This document shows positions 7,232 to 14,679 of a DNA stretch of 19,062 bases, piece after piece. The position numbers and the translations under genes are program-made. Below the pieces are notes generated by a model, which worked only from the letters and a program-made list of their open reading frames with translations, searched no databases and was not told where the DNA came from. This stretch comes from Paraeggerthella sp964369725. Its GTDB lineage: Bacteria > Actinomycetota > Coriobacteriia > Coriobacteriales > Eggerthellaceae. The stretch is taken from the NCBI GenBank assembly GCA_964369725.1, contig CAYJGC010000032.1, positions 1-19,062 of the forward strand, read 5' to 3'. How positions within the stretch are numbered: the first letter of the stretch is position 1; every line of letters starts with the position of its first letter.

Positions 7232-9355
7232 CTACATCATGTTTTGAATTGCGATGAACAAAGGTGAGAAGGTCAATGAAACAATAGCCATCAAGTTGAT
7301 GAGAATGTTCATTGAAGGACCAGAGGTGTCTTTGAAAGGGTCACCAACGGTGTCGCCTACAACAGCAGCCTTGTGGGCTTCAGAGCCCTTACCGCCGTTG
7401 TTACCTTGTTCGATGTACTTCTTGGCATTGTCCCAAGCGCCACCAGCGTTTGACATGAAGATAGCCATCAACATACCACTAGCAACACCACCGGCCAAGA
7501 AGCCGCCAAGCATTGAAGGATTAAAGCAACCAATTACAACAGGGATAACAATTGCCAAAATACCAGGAAGCATCATTTCACGCAATGCAGAGCTGGTTGA
7601 AATAGCAATACACTTGTCATAGTCAGGCTCTGCCTCATATTCCATGATACCTTTGATCTCGCGGAATTGGCGACGAACCTCTTCAACCATAGCATGAGCT
7701 GCACGAGAAACAGCGCCCATAGTCAACGCAGCAAACATGAAAGGCATCATAGCACCCAAGAACAAGCCACCCATGATAAGTGGATCAGTTAACGTGAGTG
7801 AGAAGTCGTCAATGTAGTGATGCATGGTTGCTTGGAATGAAACGAACAAAGAAATAGCAGCCAAGCCCGCAGAAGCGATAGCAAAACCCTTTGCGATAGC
7901 AGCTGTAGTGTTTCCAACAGCGTCAAGAGAGTCGGTACGCTCACGCACTTCCTCAGGAAGACCAGCCATTTCAGCAATACCGCCTGCATTGTCTGCAACA
8001 GGACCATAAGCGTCTACACCAATAGTAATAGCAGTGTTTGAAAGCATACCCGTAGCAGCCAAACCTACACCATACAAACCGACTGCGATACCACCTGCCT
8101 CAACAGTAGCATTAGGGAATGCCATGTTACCGCAAAGATAAGCGCCAATAACAGCAAACGCTACCAAACAGATAGGAGCGATTGCAGATAGCATACCCGT
8201 ACCCAAACCCTCAATGATAACCGTTGCAGGACCAGTCTCTGCAGATTCAGCAATCTTATGAACAGGCTTATACTTATCAGAGCAGAAGTACTCGGTGATA
8301 CGGCCAATAGCCAAACCGGCTACCAAACCACACAGAACAGAACCAAAGAGCCACAAAGGCTGAGCGTCTGAAGACTGTGAGTTCCAGATAAAGAAGATAG
8401 TGAAGATAACAACAATTTCGATACCCGCGGCTAGATACATACCACGATTGAGTGCCTTATGAAGCGCTGCGCCTTCTTTAGTGCGCACAGCAAAAAGACC
8501 AATGATTGAGGTAATAATACCGCAACCTGCAATAACAACAGGCACAACAAGTGCCCATACAAGGTCGCCTGTTGCAAAGTATCCACCCAAAGCACCAAAC
8601 GTTGCAGCCAAAATGGTAGGTGCAAGAATTGATCCCGTGTAAGACTCAAACAAGTCGGCACCCATGCCCGCTACGTCACCAACGTTGTCACCAACGTTGT
8701 CTGCGATAGTAGCAGGGTTGCGAGGATCGTCCTCTGGAATACCAGCTTCAACCTTACCAACAAGGTCAGCTCCTACGTCTGCAGCCTTGGTGTAAATACC
8801 ACCACCAACACGAGCAAACAAAGCAACAGCAGAAGCACCCGTAGCAAAACCTTCTACCATACCAATATTGGTATGCATTTGAGCAACCTCAGTAAGATCA
8901 ATACCAAACACAAGGAAGATGAGCCATAGCGACAAGCCCAACAGCGCAAACGAAGCAACGCATAAACCCATGGTAAGACCAGACTTGAAACTAATGTTCA
9001 ATGCCTTAGCCAAAGATTCTTCTGCAGCATGTGCGGTACGAGTGTTAGCGCGTGTAGCAACATGCATACCCACATAACCTGCAGCAGCAGACATTACACC
9101 ACCAGTAACGAAAGCAAGAGCAGTAATGGGTGAAAGCGCGACAGCCATGACAATAGCCACAACAATCATGAAGATGATGAGTAACTTATACTCGCTCATC
9201 AAAAACGCTTTTGCACCTTGTTGAATCTTCAACGAGATGTTATTCATCTTTTCTGAACCTGGGTCTTGTTTAATAACCCATGATCCAAGGTAAGCTGCCA
9301 CACAAATGCCAATTACGGCACAAATGGGAGCTATCCATGCGACTGCAGTAGTCAC
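7232..9355 (-). CDS. hppA: Membrane-bound ion-translocating pyrophosphatase (V-PPase type)
   Basis: The enzyme hydrolyses pyrophosphate and uses the energy to pump H+ and/or Na+ across the membrane. The start chosen is GTG at 9355, preceded by AAAGGAGG five bases upstream, giving 707 residues, typical of the family. The open frame continues upstream to 9559, but that extension is untypical of the family and covers the likely promoter. The substrate signature is intact at residues ~193-236 (DVGADLVGKVE, EDDPRNP, DNVGDNVGDVAG), with the second acidic cluster at ~448-480 and a third near the C-terminus (GDTVGDPFKDTSGPS). GNTTAA at 481-486 has Ala where K+-independent enzymes carry Lys, so a K+-dependent enzyme is expected. 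About 16 membrane segments are apparent. Na+ versus H+ specificity cannot be read here. It is monocistronic, with its own promoter and terminator. Confidence 0.96.
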   Translation of the reverse strand: MTTAVAWIAPICAVIGICVAAYLGSWVIKQDPGSEKMNNISLKIQQGAKAFLMSEYKLLIIFMIVVAIVMAVALSPITALAFVTGGVMSAAAGYVGMHVATRANTRTAHAAEESLAKALNISFKSGLTMGLCVASFALLGLSLWLIFLVFGIDLTEVAQMHTNIGMVEGFATGASAVALFARVGGGIYTKAADVGADLVGKVEAGIPEDDPRNPATIADNVGDNVGDVAGMGADLFESYTGSILAPTILAATFGALGGYFATGDLVWALVVPVVIAGCGIITSIIGLFAVRTKEGAALHKALNRGMYLAAGIEIVVIFTIFFIWNSQSSDAQPLWLFGSVLCGLVAGLAIGRITEYFCSDKYKPVHKIAESAETGPATVIIEGLGTGMLSAIAPICLVAFAVIGAYLCGNMAFPNATVEAGGIAVGLYGVGLAATGMLSNTAITIGVDAYGPVADNAGGIAEMAGLPEEVRERTDSLDAVGNTTAAIAKGFAIASAGLAAISLFVSFQATMHHYIDDFSLTLTDPLIMGGLFLGAMMPFMFAALTMGAVSRAAHAMVEEVRRQFREIKGIMEYEAEPDYDKCIAISTSSALREMMLPGILAIVIPVVIGCFNPSMLGGFLAGGVASGMLMAIFMSNAGGAWDNAKKYIEQGNNGGKGSEAHKAAVVGDTVGDPFKDTSGPSMNILINLMAIVSLTFSPLFIAIQNMM

Positions 9356-9433
9356 GTTGTCCTCCTTTGACAAACCAGTATGACTTGCGGGTTTCTTGCC
9401 GGGTATCGGAAGCGAGAAAACCGCAACCGCTAT

Positions 9434-9461
9434 ATAATAGAGTATTACGACACAACGTGAA
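9434..9461 (-). promoter_or_regulatory. Probable hppA promoter
   Basis: On the minus strand, TTCACG (9461-9456) is followed after 16 bases by TATTAT (9439-9434), placing the start of transcription near 9427 with a ~70-nt leader before the GTG start. The -10 is good and the -35 fair. Confidence 0.5.
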
Positions 9462-9641
9462 CACAAAATTTTGCTTTTTTGAATATTAATGGAACAAACT
9501 TTGCCCCCAAGGGTAAAAAACCGTTTCTTACTTGTAATAAACATCAAAGAGAACAGCAATTCACCACACCAGCATAGACGTACCTATAAACCAAGAGCTT
9601 CTAGAAATATTCGTGCCGAAGGAGCATACTAAAAGCCAACA

Positions 9642-9851
9642 CACCACACCAGCACATACGCACCTTCGCCTAAAACGAATCCACTAACTAAAGCTTNNNN
9701 NNNNNNNNNNNNNNNNNNNNNNNNNNNNNNNNNNNNNNNNNNNNNNNNNNNNNNNNNNNNNNNNNNNNNNNNNNNNNNNNNNNNNNNNNNNNNNNNCACC
9801 ACACCAGCACATACGCACCTTCGCCTAAAACGAATCCACTAACTAAAGCTT
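9642..9851. repeat. Exact 55-bp direct repeat abutting both sides of the gap
   Basis: Bases 9642-9696 and 9797-9851 are identical (starting CACCACACCAGCAC, ending ACTAAAGCTT) and touch the N run on either side. A diverged partial copy begins at 9562 (about 80 bp earlier), so a real tandem array is possible. Exact identity right up to the gap also fits two contigs that overlap by 55 bases. Confidence 0.9.
9697..9796. other. Scaffold gap of exactly 100 N
   Basis: The run of N is exactly 100 long, the usual placeholder for a gap of unknown size. The true content is not known. Confidence 0.98.
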
Positions 9852-10065
9852 CAACACCGCGACAGACACCACCTACAAGCCTACACTCTCTATGGCAGAG
9901 AGATGACAGATTTTGGCTTGCAGCAGCAACGCCAAAATACACCAAACGAAGGCTTATCTTCGCATCGAAAATAATCAGAACAAATACTCAGTAAACAAAT
10001 GCTAGTAGTTAGCCCCGACATGCTATTGCGTCTAGAAAAACACCTCTCGCTTAAAATGTTAGTGC

Positions 10066-10734
10066 TCACTCATATCGATCAAAGAGAGCACTCTGATGAC
10101 CTAAGGTTTGTGCTGCTTGCAGAATCACTTGCGGAGTCAGTAATTCCCCCTCAGGCGCATGTACCGCAAGACAGGAGAAATTAGGTTTTTCAGCCGTAAG
10201 TAAACCCATATTTCGGGACAACTCGCGCACATCTTCTTTTGAAATCGCAGCTCTTCGCAAAGGAGACAAGACCCCAAGCTCTGAAAGAGCCCGAAATCCT
10301 GGCCGACGAGCAGGGTTATCAGTCTGGTTTGTTCCATCCGCTAAAACATCAAACCCATCCTTTTTTGCTCGTTCCCAAATGGTTGAAAATATAAGATTTT
10401 TGCAGTAGTAACACCGCTCAGAAGAATTCCGACAAATATCTGGTGAAGCAAAAACATCAAGTTCGATTACCGTATGAGCTACGCCCCATTCAATTGCGAA
10501 AATTTCTGCCTCTTTAATTTCCAGACGCGTTTGAAATGCACTCTTTACGCTATAGACTCCCACTTCACAACCCGCCTGAACAGCACTCGCGAGCAAAAAC
10601 GAAGAGTCACAACCTCCTGAAAAAGCTAAAGCAAAGCGAGGAACGCGTGCAAAAAAAGTTGCTAACGCCTCCACGCCTTCATATTGGCCTTCGCCAATCT
10701 CAAAACCTAATCCATTGTTTGAGGGGTATTTCAT
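10066..10734 (-). CDS. larE: LarE-like PP-loop ATPase / sulfur transferase, C-terminally short
   Basis: The protein has 222 residues. The N-type ATP pyrophosphatase loop SGGCDSS is at 39-45, with LADGTNQTDN at ~131-140 and SPLRRAAISKEDVREL at ~157-172. LarE adenylates and sulfurates the pyridinium dinucleotide precursor of the nickel-pincer cofactor of lactate racemase. C188 in PNFSCLA aligns by position with the sacrificial cysteine of LarE. RCYYCK (C108, C111) adds two further cysteines, which suggests the iron-sulfur type of LarE that keeps its cysteines rather than sacrificing one. Family members usually run to ~260-280 residues; here the C-terminal ~50 residues are missing and no continuation is seen in other frames. 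No other lar gene is in the window, so the exact role is uncertain. The ribosome binding site is poor (GAGAAG two bases from the ATG). Confidence 0.78.
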   Translation of the reverse strand: MKYPSNNGLGFEIGEGQYEGVEALATFFARVPRFALAFSGGCDSSFLLASAVQAGCEVGVYSVKSAFQTRLEIKEAEIFAIEWGVAHTVIELDVFASPDICRNSSERCYYCKNLIFSTIWERAKKDGFDVLADGTNQTDNPARRPGFRALSELGVLSPLRRAAISKEDVRELSRNMGLLTAEKPNFSCLAVHAPEGELLTPQVILQAAQTLGHQSALFDRYE

Positions 10735-10761
10735 AACTTCTCATTTCTCAAAGCAAACGGG

Positions 10762-10767
10762 ATTATA
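10762..10767 (-). promoter_or_regulatory. Probable -10 box of the larE-like gene
   Basis: A perfect TATAAT on the minus strand (10767-10762) lies 28 bases before the start codon, giving a leader of about 20 nt. No good -35 is present; that position falls inside the preceding terminator hairpin. Confidence 0.45.
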
Positions 10768-10771
10768 TAGT

Positions 10772-10801
10772 AAAACCGACAAGAGTAATCACTCCTGTCG
10801 G
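10772..10801 (-). terminator. Rho-independent terminator between ychF and the larE-like gene
   Basis: On the minus strand CCGACAGGAGT, loop GATT and ACTCTTGTCGG form an 11-bp stem with one G·U, followed by TTTTAC. It most likely ends the ychF transcript, although it lies about 190 bp past the ychF stop. Confidence 0.75.
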
Positions 10802-10990
10802 CCGGATAGAACCCACACTGGCACCTACATAAAGACTATGTGTCTGAAGTCTTCAATCTCCGGATACAAAAAAGTGAGCCTGAAACGATCATACTACGCA
10901 GCAATTCTGGCGAAAAGCGCACTTGCCTTCTTCTATTTTTAAAGCAGCTGCCTAAAAGCCCAGAAACCTCTTCAAACCATCTGAGACATC

Positions 10991-12055
10991 TTATACATTA
11001 AACTTAAAGTGCATAACGTCACCATCTTGCACAATGTATTCTTTTCCTTCTTGGCGAAGCTTGCCTGCCGCACGACAAGCAGACTCCCCTCCGAGCCCTG
11101 CATAGTCTTCAAACGAGGCTGTTTCAGCCTTAATAAAGCCACGTTCGAAATCACTATGGATAACACCAGCAGCTTGAGGAGCTTTAGCACCCACAGGAAT
11201 AGTCCATGCACGTGTTTCCATTTCTCCTGTAGTGAAATAAGACTGAAGTCCTAAAAGCTTGTACGCTTCGCGGATAAGTCTTGCAAGACCACCCTCTTCA
11301 ATTCCCATGGCCTCAAGATATTCTGCTGCCTCTTCAGGATCAAGCTCTGCTAAGTCAGCTTCCACTTTTGCAGAAATAGGAACAGGCATGCACCCATCTA
11401 TTTCAGGCAACTGTGCAGCAAGTTGATCTTCATCAACATTAGCAATATAGAGCATAGGCTTCATGGTTAATAAATGAAGGTCGTATATGGCAGCACGTTC
11501 ATCTTCAGTTAAATCTAATGTTCGTGCACGATGTCCTTCATTGAGTCCCTCATACACCTTTTTGGCTGCCTCAATTTTTTTTGCAATTGACTTGTCGCGC
11601 TTGGCGTCTTTCTCAAGACGAGGAAGTGCTTTTTCAATGGTAGCCATATCTGCCAACATAAGCTCAGTTTTGATAGTGTCAACATCTCCCTGGGGATCAA
11701 CCTTCCCAGCAACGTGTACCACATCGGGATCTCCAAAAAAACGCACCACTTCGCAAATGGCATCCGTTTCACGAATATTTGCTAAAAACTGATTACCTAA
11801 GCCCTCACCTTGGCTTGCACCGGCAACGAGTCCTGCAATATCTACAAATTCAACCGTAGCGGGTATGATGCGCGTAGGGTGGTCAATGTTTGCAAGTGCC
11901 TCAAGACGAGAATCAGGAACAGGAACAATCCCTACATTAGGCTCAATAGTGGCAAACGGATAGTTTGCAGCAAGACCACCCTTGTTGGTAAGAGCAGTAA
12001 ACAAAGTTGATTTACCTACATTAGGTAATCCAACAATACCAATAGACAACGCCAT
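10991..12055 (-). CDS. ychF: Redox-regulated ribosome-associated ATPase/GTPase YchF (OLA1 family)
   Basis: This is a universally conserved cytosolic Obg-family P-loop NTPase that binds ribosomes, prefers ATP and is linked to stress responses. The start chosen is ATG 12055, which has AAAGGAAG four bases upstream and gives 354 residues beginning MALSIGIVGLPNVGKS. The open frame extends ten codons further without a ribosome binding site. G1 is GLPNVGKST (9-17), G3 DIAG (72-75), and G4 is NVDE (206-209), the form that replaces NKxD in YchF and alters nucleotide preference. The family-typical CEVVRFF and a C-terminal TGS domain (about 270-354, ending DGDVMHFKFNV) are intact. It lies downstream of a terminator that separates it from the symporter gene. 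Confidence 0.96.
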   Translation of the reverse strand: MALSIGIVGLPNVGKSTLFTALTNKGGLAANYPFATIEPNVGIVPVPDSRLEALANIDHPTRIIPATVEFVDIAGLVAGASQGEGLGNQFLANIRETDAICEVVRFFGDPDVVHVAGKVDPQGDVDTIKTELMLADMATIEKALPRLEKDAKRDKSIAKKIEAAKKVYEGLNEGHRARTLDLTEDERAAIYDLHLLTMKPMLYIANVDEDQLAAQLPEIDGCMPVPISAKVEADLAELDPEEAAEYLEAMGIEEGGLARLIREAYKLLGLQSYFTTGEMETRAWTIPVGAKAPQAAGVIHSDFERGFIKAETASFEDYAGLGGESACRAAGKLRQEGKEYIVQDGDVMHFKFNV

Positions 12056-12091
12056 AAGACTTCCTTTCAAAACGTAAGCAACCATAGTAAC

Positions 12092-12126
12092 AAAACGACG
12101 GGGCGGAATATAGACTCCACCCCGTC
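12092..12126 (-). terminator. Rho-independent terminator of the symporter gene
   Basis: On the minus strand GACGGGGTGGA pairs with TTCCGCCCCGTC (11 bp, one G·U) across a short AT-rich loop, followed by GTTTTG. It lies 36 bp after the symporter stop and just upstream of ychF. Confidence 0.8.
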
Positions 12127-12161
12127 ATCGATGAAAATATCACCTTTATGTAGCACTAAGC

Positions 12162-13538
12162 TTACATGCTGAAGAGACCAAACTGTGCTGCGACAAACGA
12201 AACAAGAACAACGATAACCAAAACAGGTGCGATGTACTTAATCATAACGATCCATGCCTTAACCGCTGCAAACGGACCAGTTTTCTCTATTTCGTCGATG
12301 ATTTCTTGCGGCTTGATAATCCAACCTACAAAAATGCAGGTAATCAAAGCAACAATAGGCATCATGACTGAATTAGAAATAAAGTCAAAGAGATCGAGTA
12401 GCGATGAACCAGGACCCATAGGCTCTATGAACGACAATCCGTTATAACCGAGATTTACGATAAAACCAACAACTGCAATAATTGCAAATACGGTGATGAG
12501 GGATTTCTTACGTGACCACTTTGCGCCGTCAGCCACAATAGACACACAGGTCTCTGTCAACGAGATAGCGCTTGTTAAAGCTGCAAATACTACCAACAAG
12601 AAGAATACAAAGCCCACTACAGTAGCAACACTTCCCATTTCTGCAAACACGGTAGGTAGAACAACAAACATCAAAGAAGGACCAGAGCTTCCTGCGACAG
12701 CGTCACCTGAGCCCATTGCCACAAAGGCAGCGGGGATAATCATAAGACCAGCAAGAACTGATACACCAATATCAAAACCTGCGATGCGGGTCACACTTGT
12801 TGTCAAAGAGGTCTTTTTGTCAAGATAAGAGCCGTACGTAATCATAATACCCATAGCAAGTGACAAACTAAAGAACATTTGACCCATTGCTGCAACAACG
12901 AGCTCAATAGAGAACTTGCTGAAATCAGGTATAAAGTAATAAAGAACACCATCGAGCGAACCAGGCATTGAAAGCGTATAAATAATGATACCCACCGCAG
13001 CAACAATAAGCGCTGGCATCATAATAAGATTAGCTTTCTCGATACCACCTTTTACACCCAATGAAACAACCAAGAAAACAACCGCCATAAAGAGGAACAT
13101 CCAAAGGAAGCTCTCGGTTGGCGACGTTATAAAGTTCACAAAGAAGGTGCCACCATCAGCAAGCGTGATGGGGCCATCGGTGAAATAAGCTGCCGTATAC
13201 TTCATAACCCAACCACCGATTACACAGTAGTAAGGGATGATAATAAACGGAACTATTGAGGCAAGAATGCCAATGAAAGAAAACTTCTTACCAAAACTCT
13301 TAAATGCACCAATAGCTGATTGCCCCGTTTTGCGACCAAGAGCAGTCTCAAGAAGCAATAGAGCTACACCAAAAGTAAAGATTAAAACAAGATAGGTAAG
13401 GAGAAACGTGCCTCCGCCGTATTTGGCAGCCAAATACGGAAAGCGCCACATATTACCCAAGCCAACAGCTGAAGCTGCAGCAGCAAGGATAAATGCCCAC
13501 TTACCCGACCACATTGAACGGGCAACTACTGATGCCAT
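12162..13538 (-). CDS. Sodium-dependent amino-acid transporter, SNF/NSS family
   Basis: This is a LeuT-fold secondary transporter that couples Na+ entry to uptake of an amino acid or related amine. The start at 13538 has GGGAGG six bases upstream, giving 458 residues. The open frame reaches 13685, but the extra 49 residues are hydrophilic and cover the promoter and leader. The NSS hallmark is in TM1: VGLGNMWRFPY (25-35), followed by AAKYGGGTFLLTYL, matching the Na+-binding unwound helix of LeuT/MhsT. GSYLDK and the long TM segments that follow fit a complete transporter with about 11-12 membrane segments. Substrate cannot be read; bacterial relatives include tryptophan, tyrosine and branched-chain amino-acid carriers. 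It forms its own transcription unit. Confidence 0.92.
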   Translation of the reverse strand: MASVVARSMWSGKWAFILAAAASAVGLGNMWRFPYLAAKYGGGTFLLTYLVLIFTFGVALLLLETALGRKTGQSAIGAFKSFGKKFSFIGILASIVPFIIIPYYCVIGGWVMKYTAAYFTDGPITLADGGTFFVNFITSPTESFLWMFLFMAVVFLVVSLGVKGGIEKANLIMMPALIVAAVGIIIYTLSMPGSLDGVLYYFIPDFSKFSIELVVAAMGQMFFSLSLAMGIMITYGSYLDKKTSLTTSVTRIAGFDIGVSVLAGLMIIPAAFVAMGSGDAVAGSSGPSLMFVVLPTVFAEMGSVATVVGFVFFLLVVFAALTSAISLTETCVSIVADGAKWSRKKSLITVFAIIAVVGFIVNLGYNGLSFIEPMGPGSSLLDLFDFISNSVMMPIVALITCIFVGWIIKPQEIIDEIEKTGPFAAVKAWIVMIKYIAPVLVIVVLVSFVAAQFGLFSM

Positions 13539-13575
13539 AAAAAACCTCCCATGTACTGATCGAAACATATTCAGG

Positions 13576-13606
13576 GCTCTTACCAACCGATCACGCTGAT
13601 AAGAGC
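13576..13606 (-). promoter_or_regulatory. Leader hairpin upstream of the symporter gene
   Basis: In the ~110-nt leader, GCTCTTATC pairs with GGTAAGAGC on the minus strand (9 bp with one G·U). An alternative pairing of CCGA (13607-13610) with TCGG (13587-13590) overlaps it. No known riboswitch or T-box core is recognised. Confidence 0.4.
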
Positions 13607-13655
13607 TCGGATTCTCGCATGTATCCATACACATACTCGTAAATCCAAGTTCGGT

Positions 13656-13685
13656 ATTATAACGCGAAATCCACGTAACTAACAA
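13656..13685 (-). promoter_or_regulatory. Promoter of the symporter gene
   Basis: TTGTTA (13685-13680), an 18-base spacer and a perfect TATAAT (13661-13656) on the minus strand. Transcription would start near 13649. Confidence 0.65.
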
Positions 13686-13724
13686 ATATTTTTCTTGCGA
13701 AACCCATAAGTCAGCTAATCTTCG

Positions 13725-13760
13725 ACACTTCTAATACATTTGGAAATGTATTAGAAGTGT
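13725..13760. repeat. 17-bp perfect hairpin at the end of the GNAT gene
   Basis: ACACTTCTAATACATTT (13725-13741) faces its exact reverse complement (13744-13760) with only GG between. The right arm touches the GNAT stop codon. No T-run follows on either strand, so it is an atypical transcript end, or an RNA-stabilising or repeated palindrome. Confidence 0.65.
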
Positions 13761-14482
13761 TACCGGATTACGCCCTCGCGTATCTGAAATATATCCTCTT
13801 TAGTAATAGTGTCTGCAGCAGGAAGACTCAAAAGATACTTGTCTGACACGTGCTCGTACCCCGCGGCGCTTGCTAAATACTGCATAGAAGGATTATGGCT
13901 TTCCATATACAGCGTATCTATTCCTAACATAGGCGCTATCGAACCCCAAGCAGAGAGCATTTGCCTCATGTAACCCCTACCTCTATGTAAAGGTGGTGTG
14001 TAGCAAGCAACTATGGTTGCACCGTGGCGAGCGCCTCCTGTGTCTCCGATCATAGGAAGGCGGTCAGCAGCCTCAAGCCCTGACATAGAAACAACTTCCC
14101 CCTCTCGCTCTACCAAAGCGAAGAACATGCTAATGTTGAGTGTGCGTGATAAAAAAGCTTCTGTTTCAGCACGGAATAAGCGACAGGCATCGCCCGAGGG
14201 CGCCAAGTCCCAATACTCCACCGACTGCGCGCAACGCATATCACAAATAGTGCCAATGTCTTCTTGATGTGCCAGGCGAAACGTGGCGGGTATTTCTGCT
14301 GCCATAATGTCATCAGCCAGCGCAGTGCGTACTGCAGCCGCTTCATCAGCTAACTGGAGAACCAAACTAAAAGCGATAGAACGCATTTCATCTGGTAGTG
14401 CTTTTTCTAGGATATCTTGAGCAAACTGCTCAGGTTCAATTGGTTCAACATGAGAAGATTCTGATACAGTCTGCTTTTCCAA
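13760..14482 (-). CDS. GNAT-family N-acetyltransferase with extra N-terminal region
   Basis: The protein has 240 residues. The second half is a GCN5-related acetyltransferase fold: FRLAHQEDIGTICDMR (~68-83), a central strand ALVEREGEVVSMSGL (~122-136), and the acetyl-CoA motif A in CYTPPLHRGRGYMRQML (160-176, with RGRGYM at 167-172). It ends with YMESHNPSMQYLASAAGY, the usual NxxAxxxYxxxGF-like helix and strand. The first ~65 residues are acidic and helical and have no recognised function. The start is TTG at 14482, with AGAGG about seven bases upstream; the next in-frame ATG is at residue 33 and would remove only part of the N-terminal region. The acceptor (amine on a metabolite or protein) is unknown. 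The gene is flanked by its own promoter and a 17-bp hairpin. Confidence 0.85.
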   Translation of the reverse strand: MEKQTVSESSHVEPIEPEQFAQDILEKALPDEMRSIAFSLVLQLADEAAAVRTALADDIMAAEIPATFRLAHQEDIGTICDMRCAQSVEYWDLAPSGDACRLFRAETEAFLSRTLNISMFFALVEREGEVVSMSGLEAADRLPMIGDTGGARHGATIVACYTPPLHRGRGYMRQMLSAWGSIAPMLGIDTLYMESHNPSMQYLASAAGYEHVSDKYLLSLPAADTITKEDIFQIREGVIR

Positions 14483-14520
14483 AAAACACCTCTATTCGTT
14501 TTCGTATTTCGAGTAGTGAC

Positions 14521-14549
14521 ATAATAAAAGTGTTGTGTCGCAAGCGCAA
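14521..14549 (-). promoter_or_regulatory. Probable promoter of the GNAT gene
   Basis: TTGCGC (14549-14544), a 17-base spacer and TATTAT (14526-14521) on the minus strand, with transcription starting near 14514. The -35 is weak. Confidence 0.45.
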
Positions 14550-14620
14550 GTAGGTAAATTCTTAACCTTAAATAATTATTCTAACTTGACAATTTTAAAT
14601 TAAAAAAATGTTACGCCCGT

Positions 14621-14658
14621 AAAAAAGAAAGATGATCGCATCGAATCATCTTTCTTTT
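14621..14658 (-). terminator. Terminator of the P-type ATPase operon
   Basis: On the minus strand AAAAGAAAGATGAT pairs perfectly with ATCATCTTTCTTTT (14 bp) across an 8-nt loop, and the T-run continues for two more bases. It begins 22 bp after the ATPase stop. Confidence 0.8.
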
Positions 14659-14679
14659 GCGTTCTATGAAATTATTAGA

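Larger units (their letters stand above)
9462..10065. other. Non-coding interval upstream of hppA, interrupted by an assembly gap
   Basis: No credible gene is seen. The interval is rich in CA-biased repeats (CACCACACCAGCA at 9562, 9642 and 9797) and contains the N gap. A short hairpin TCTCT/AGAGA lies near 9888-9904. A minus-strand open frame running through the N bases is not credible. Confidence 0.5.

Noticed and set aside
9688..9945. 85-residue minus-strand open frame
   Set aside because: It runs through the N gap, so its continuity is an artefact.
10715..10942. 75-residue plus-strand open frame between the larE-like gene and ychF
   Set aside because: It overlaps the larE promoter, its start and a strong hairpin terminator, and has no protein-family character.
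13576..13606. T-box riboswitch before the symporter
   Set aside because: No T-box core sequence is present; only a simple hairpin is seen.
13539..13685. N-terminal extension of the symporter
   Set aside because: It is hydrophilic and untypical of the family, overlaps a TATAAT promoter, and the GGGAGG at the internal ATG is much stronger.
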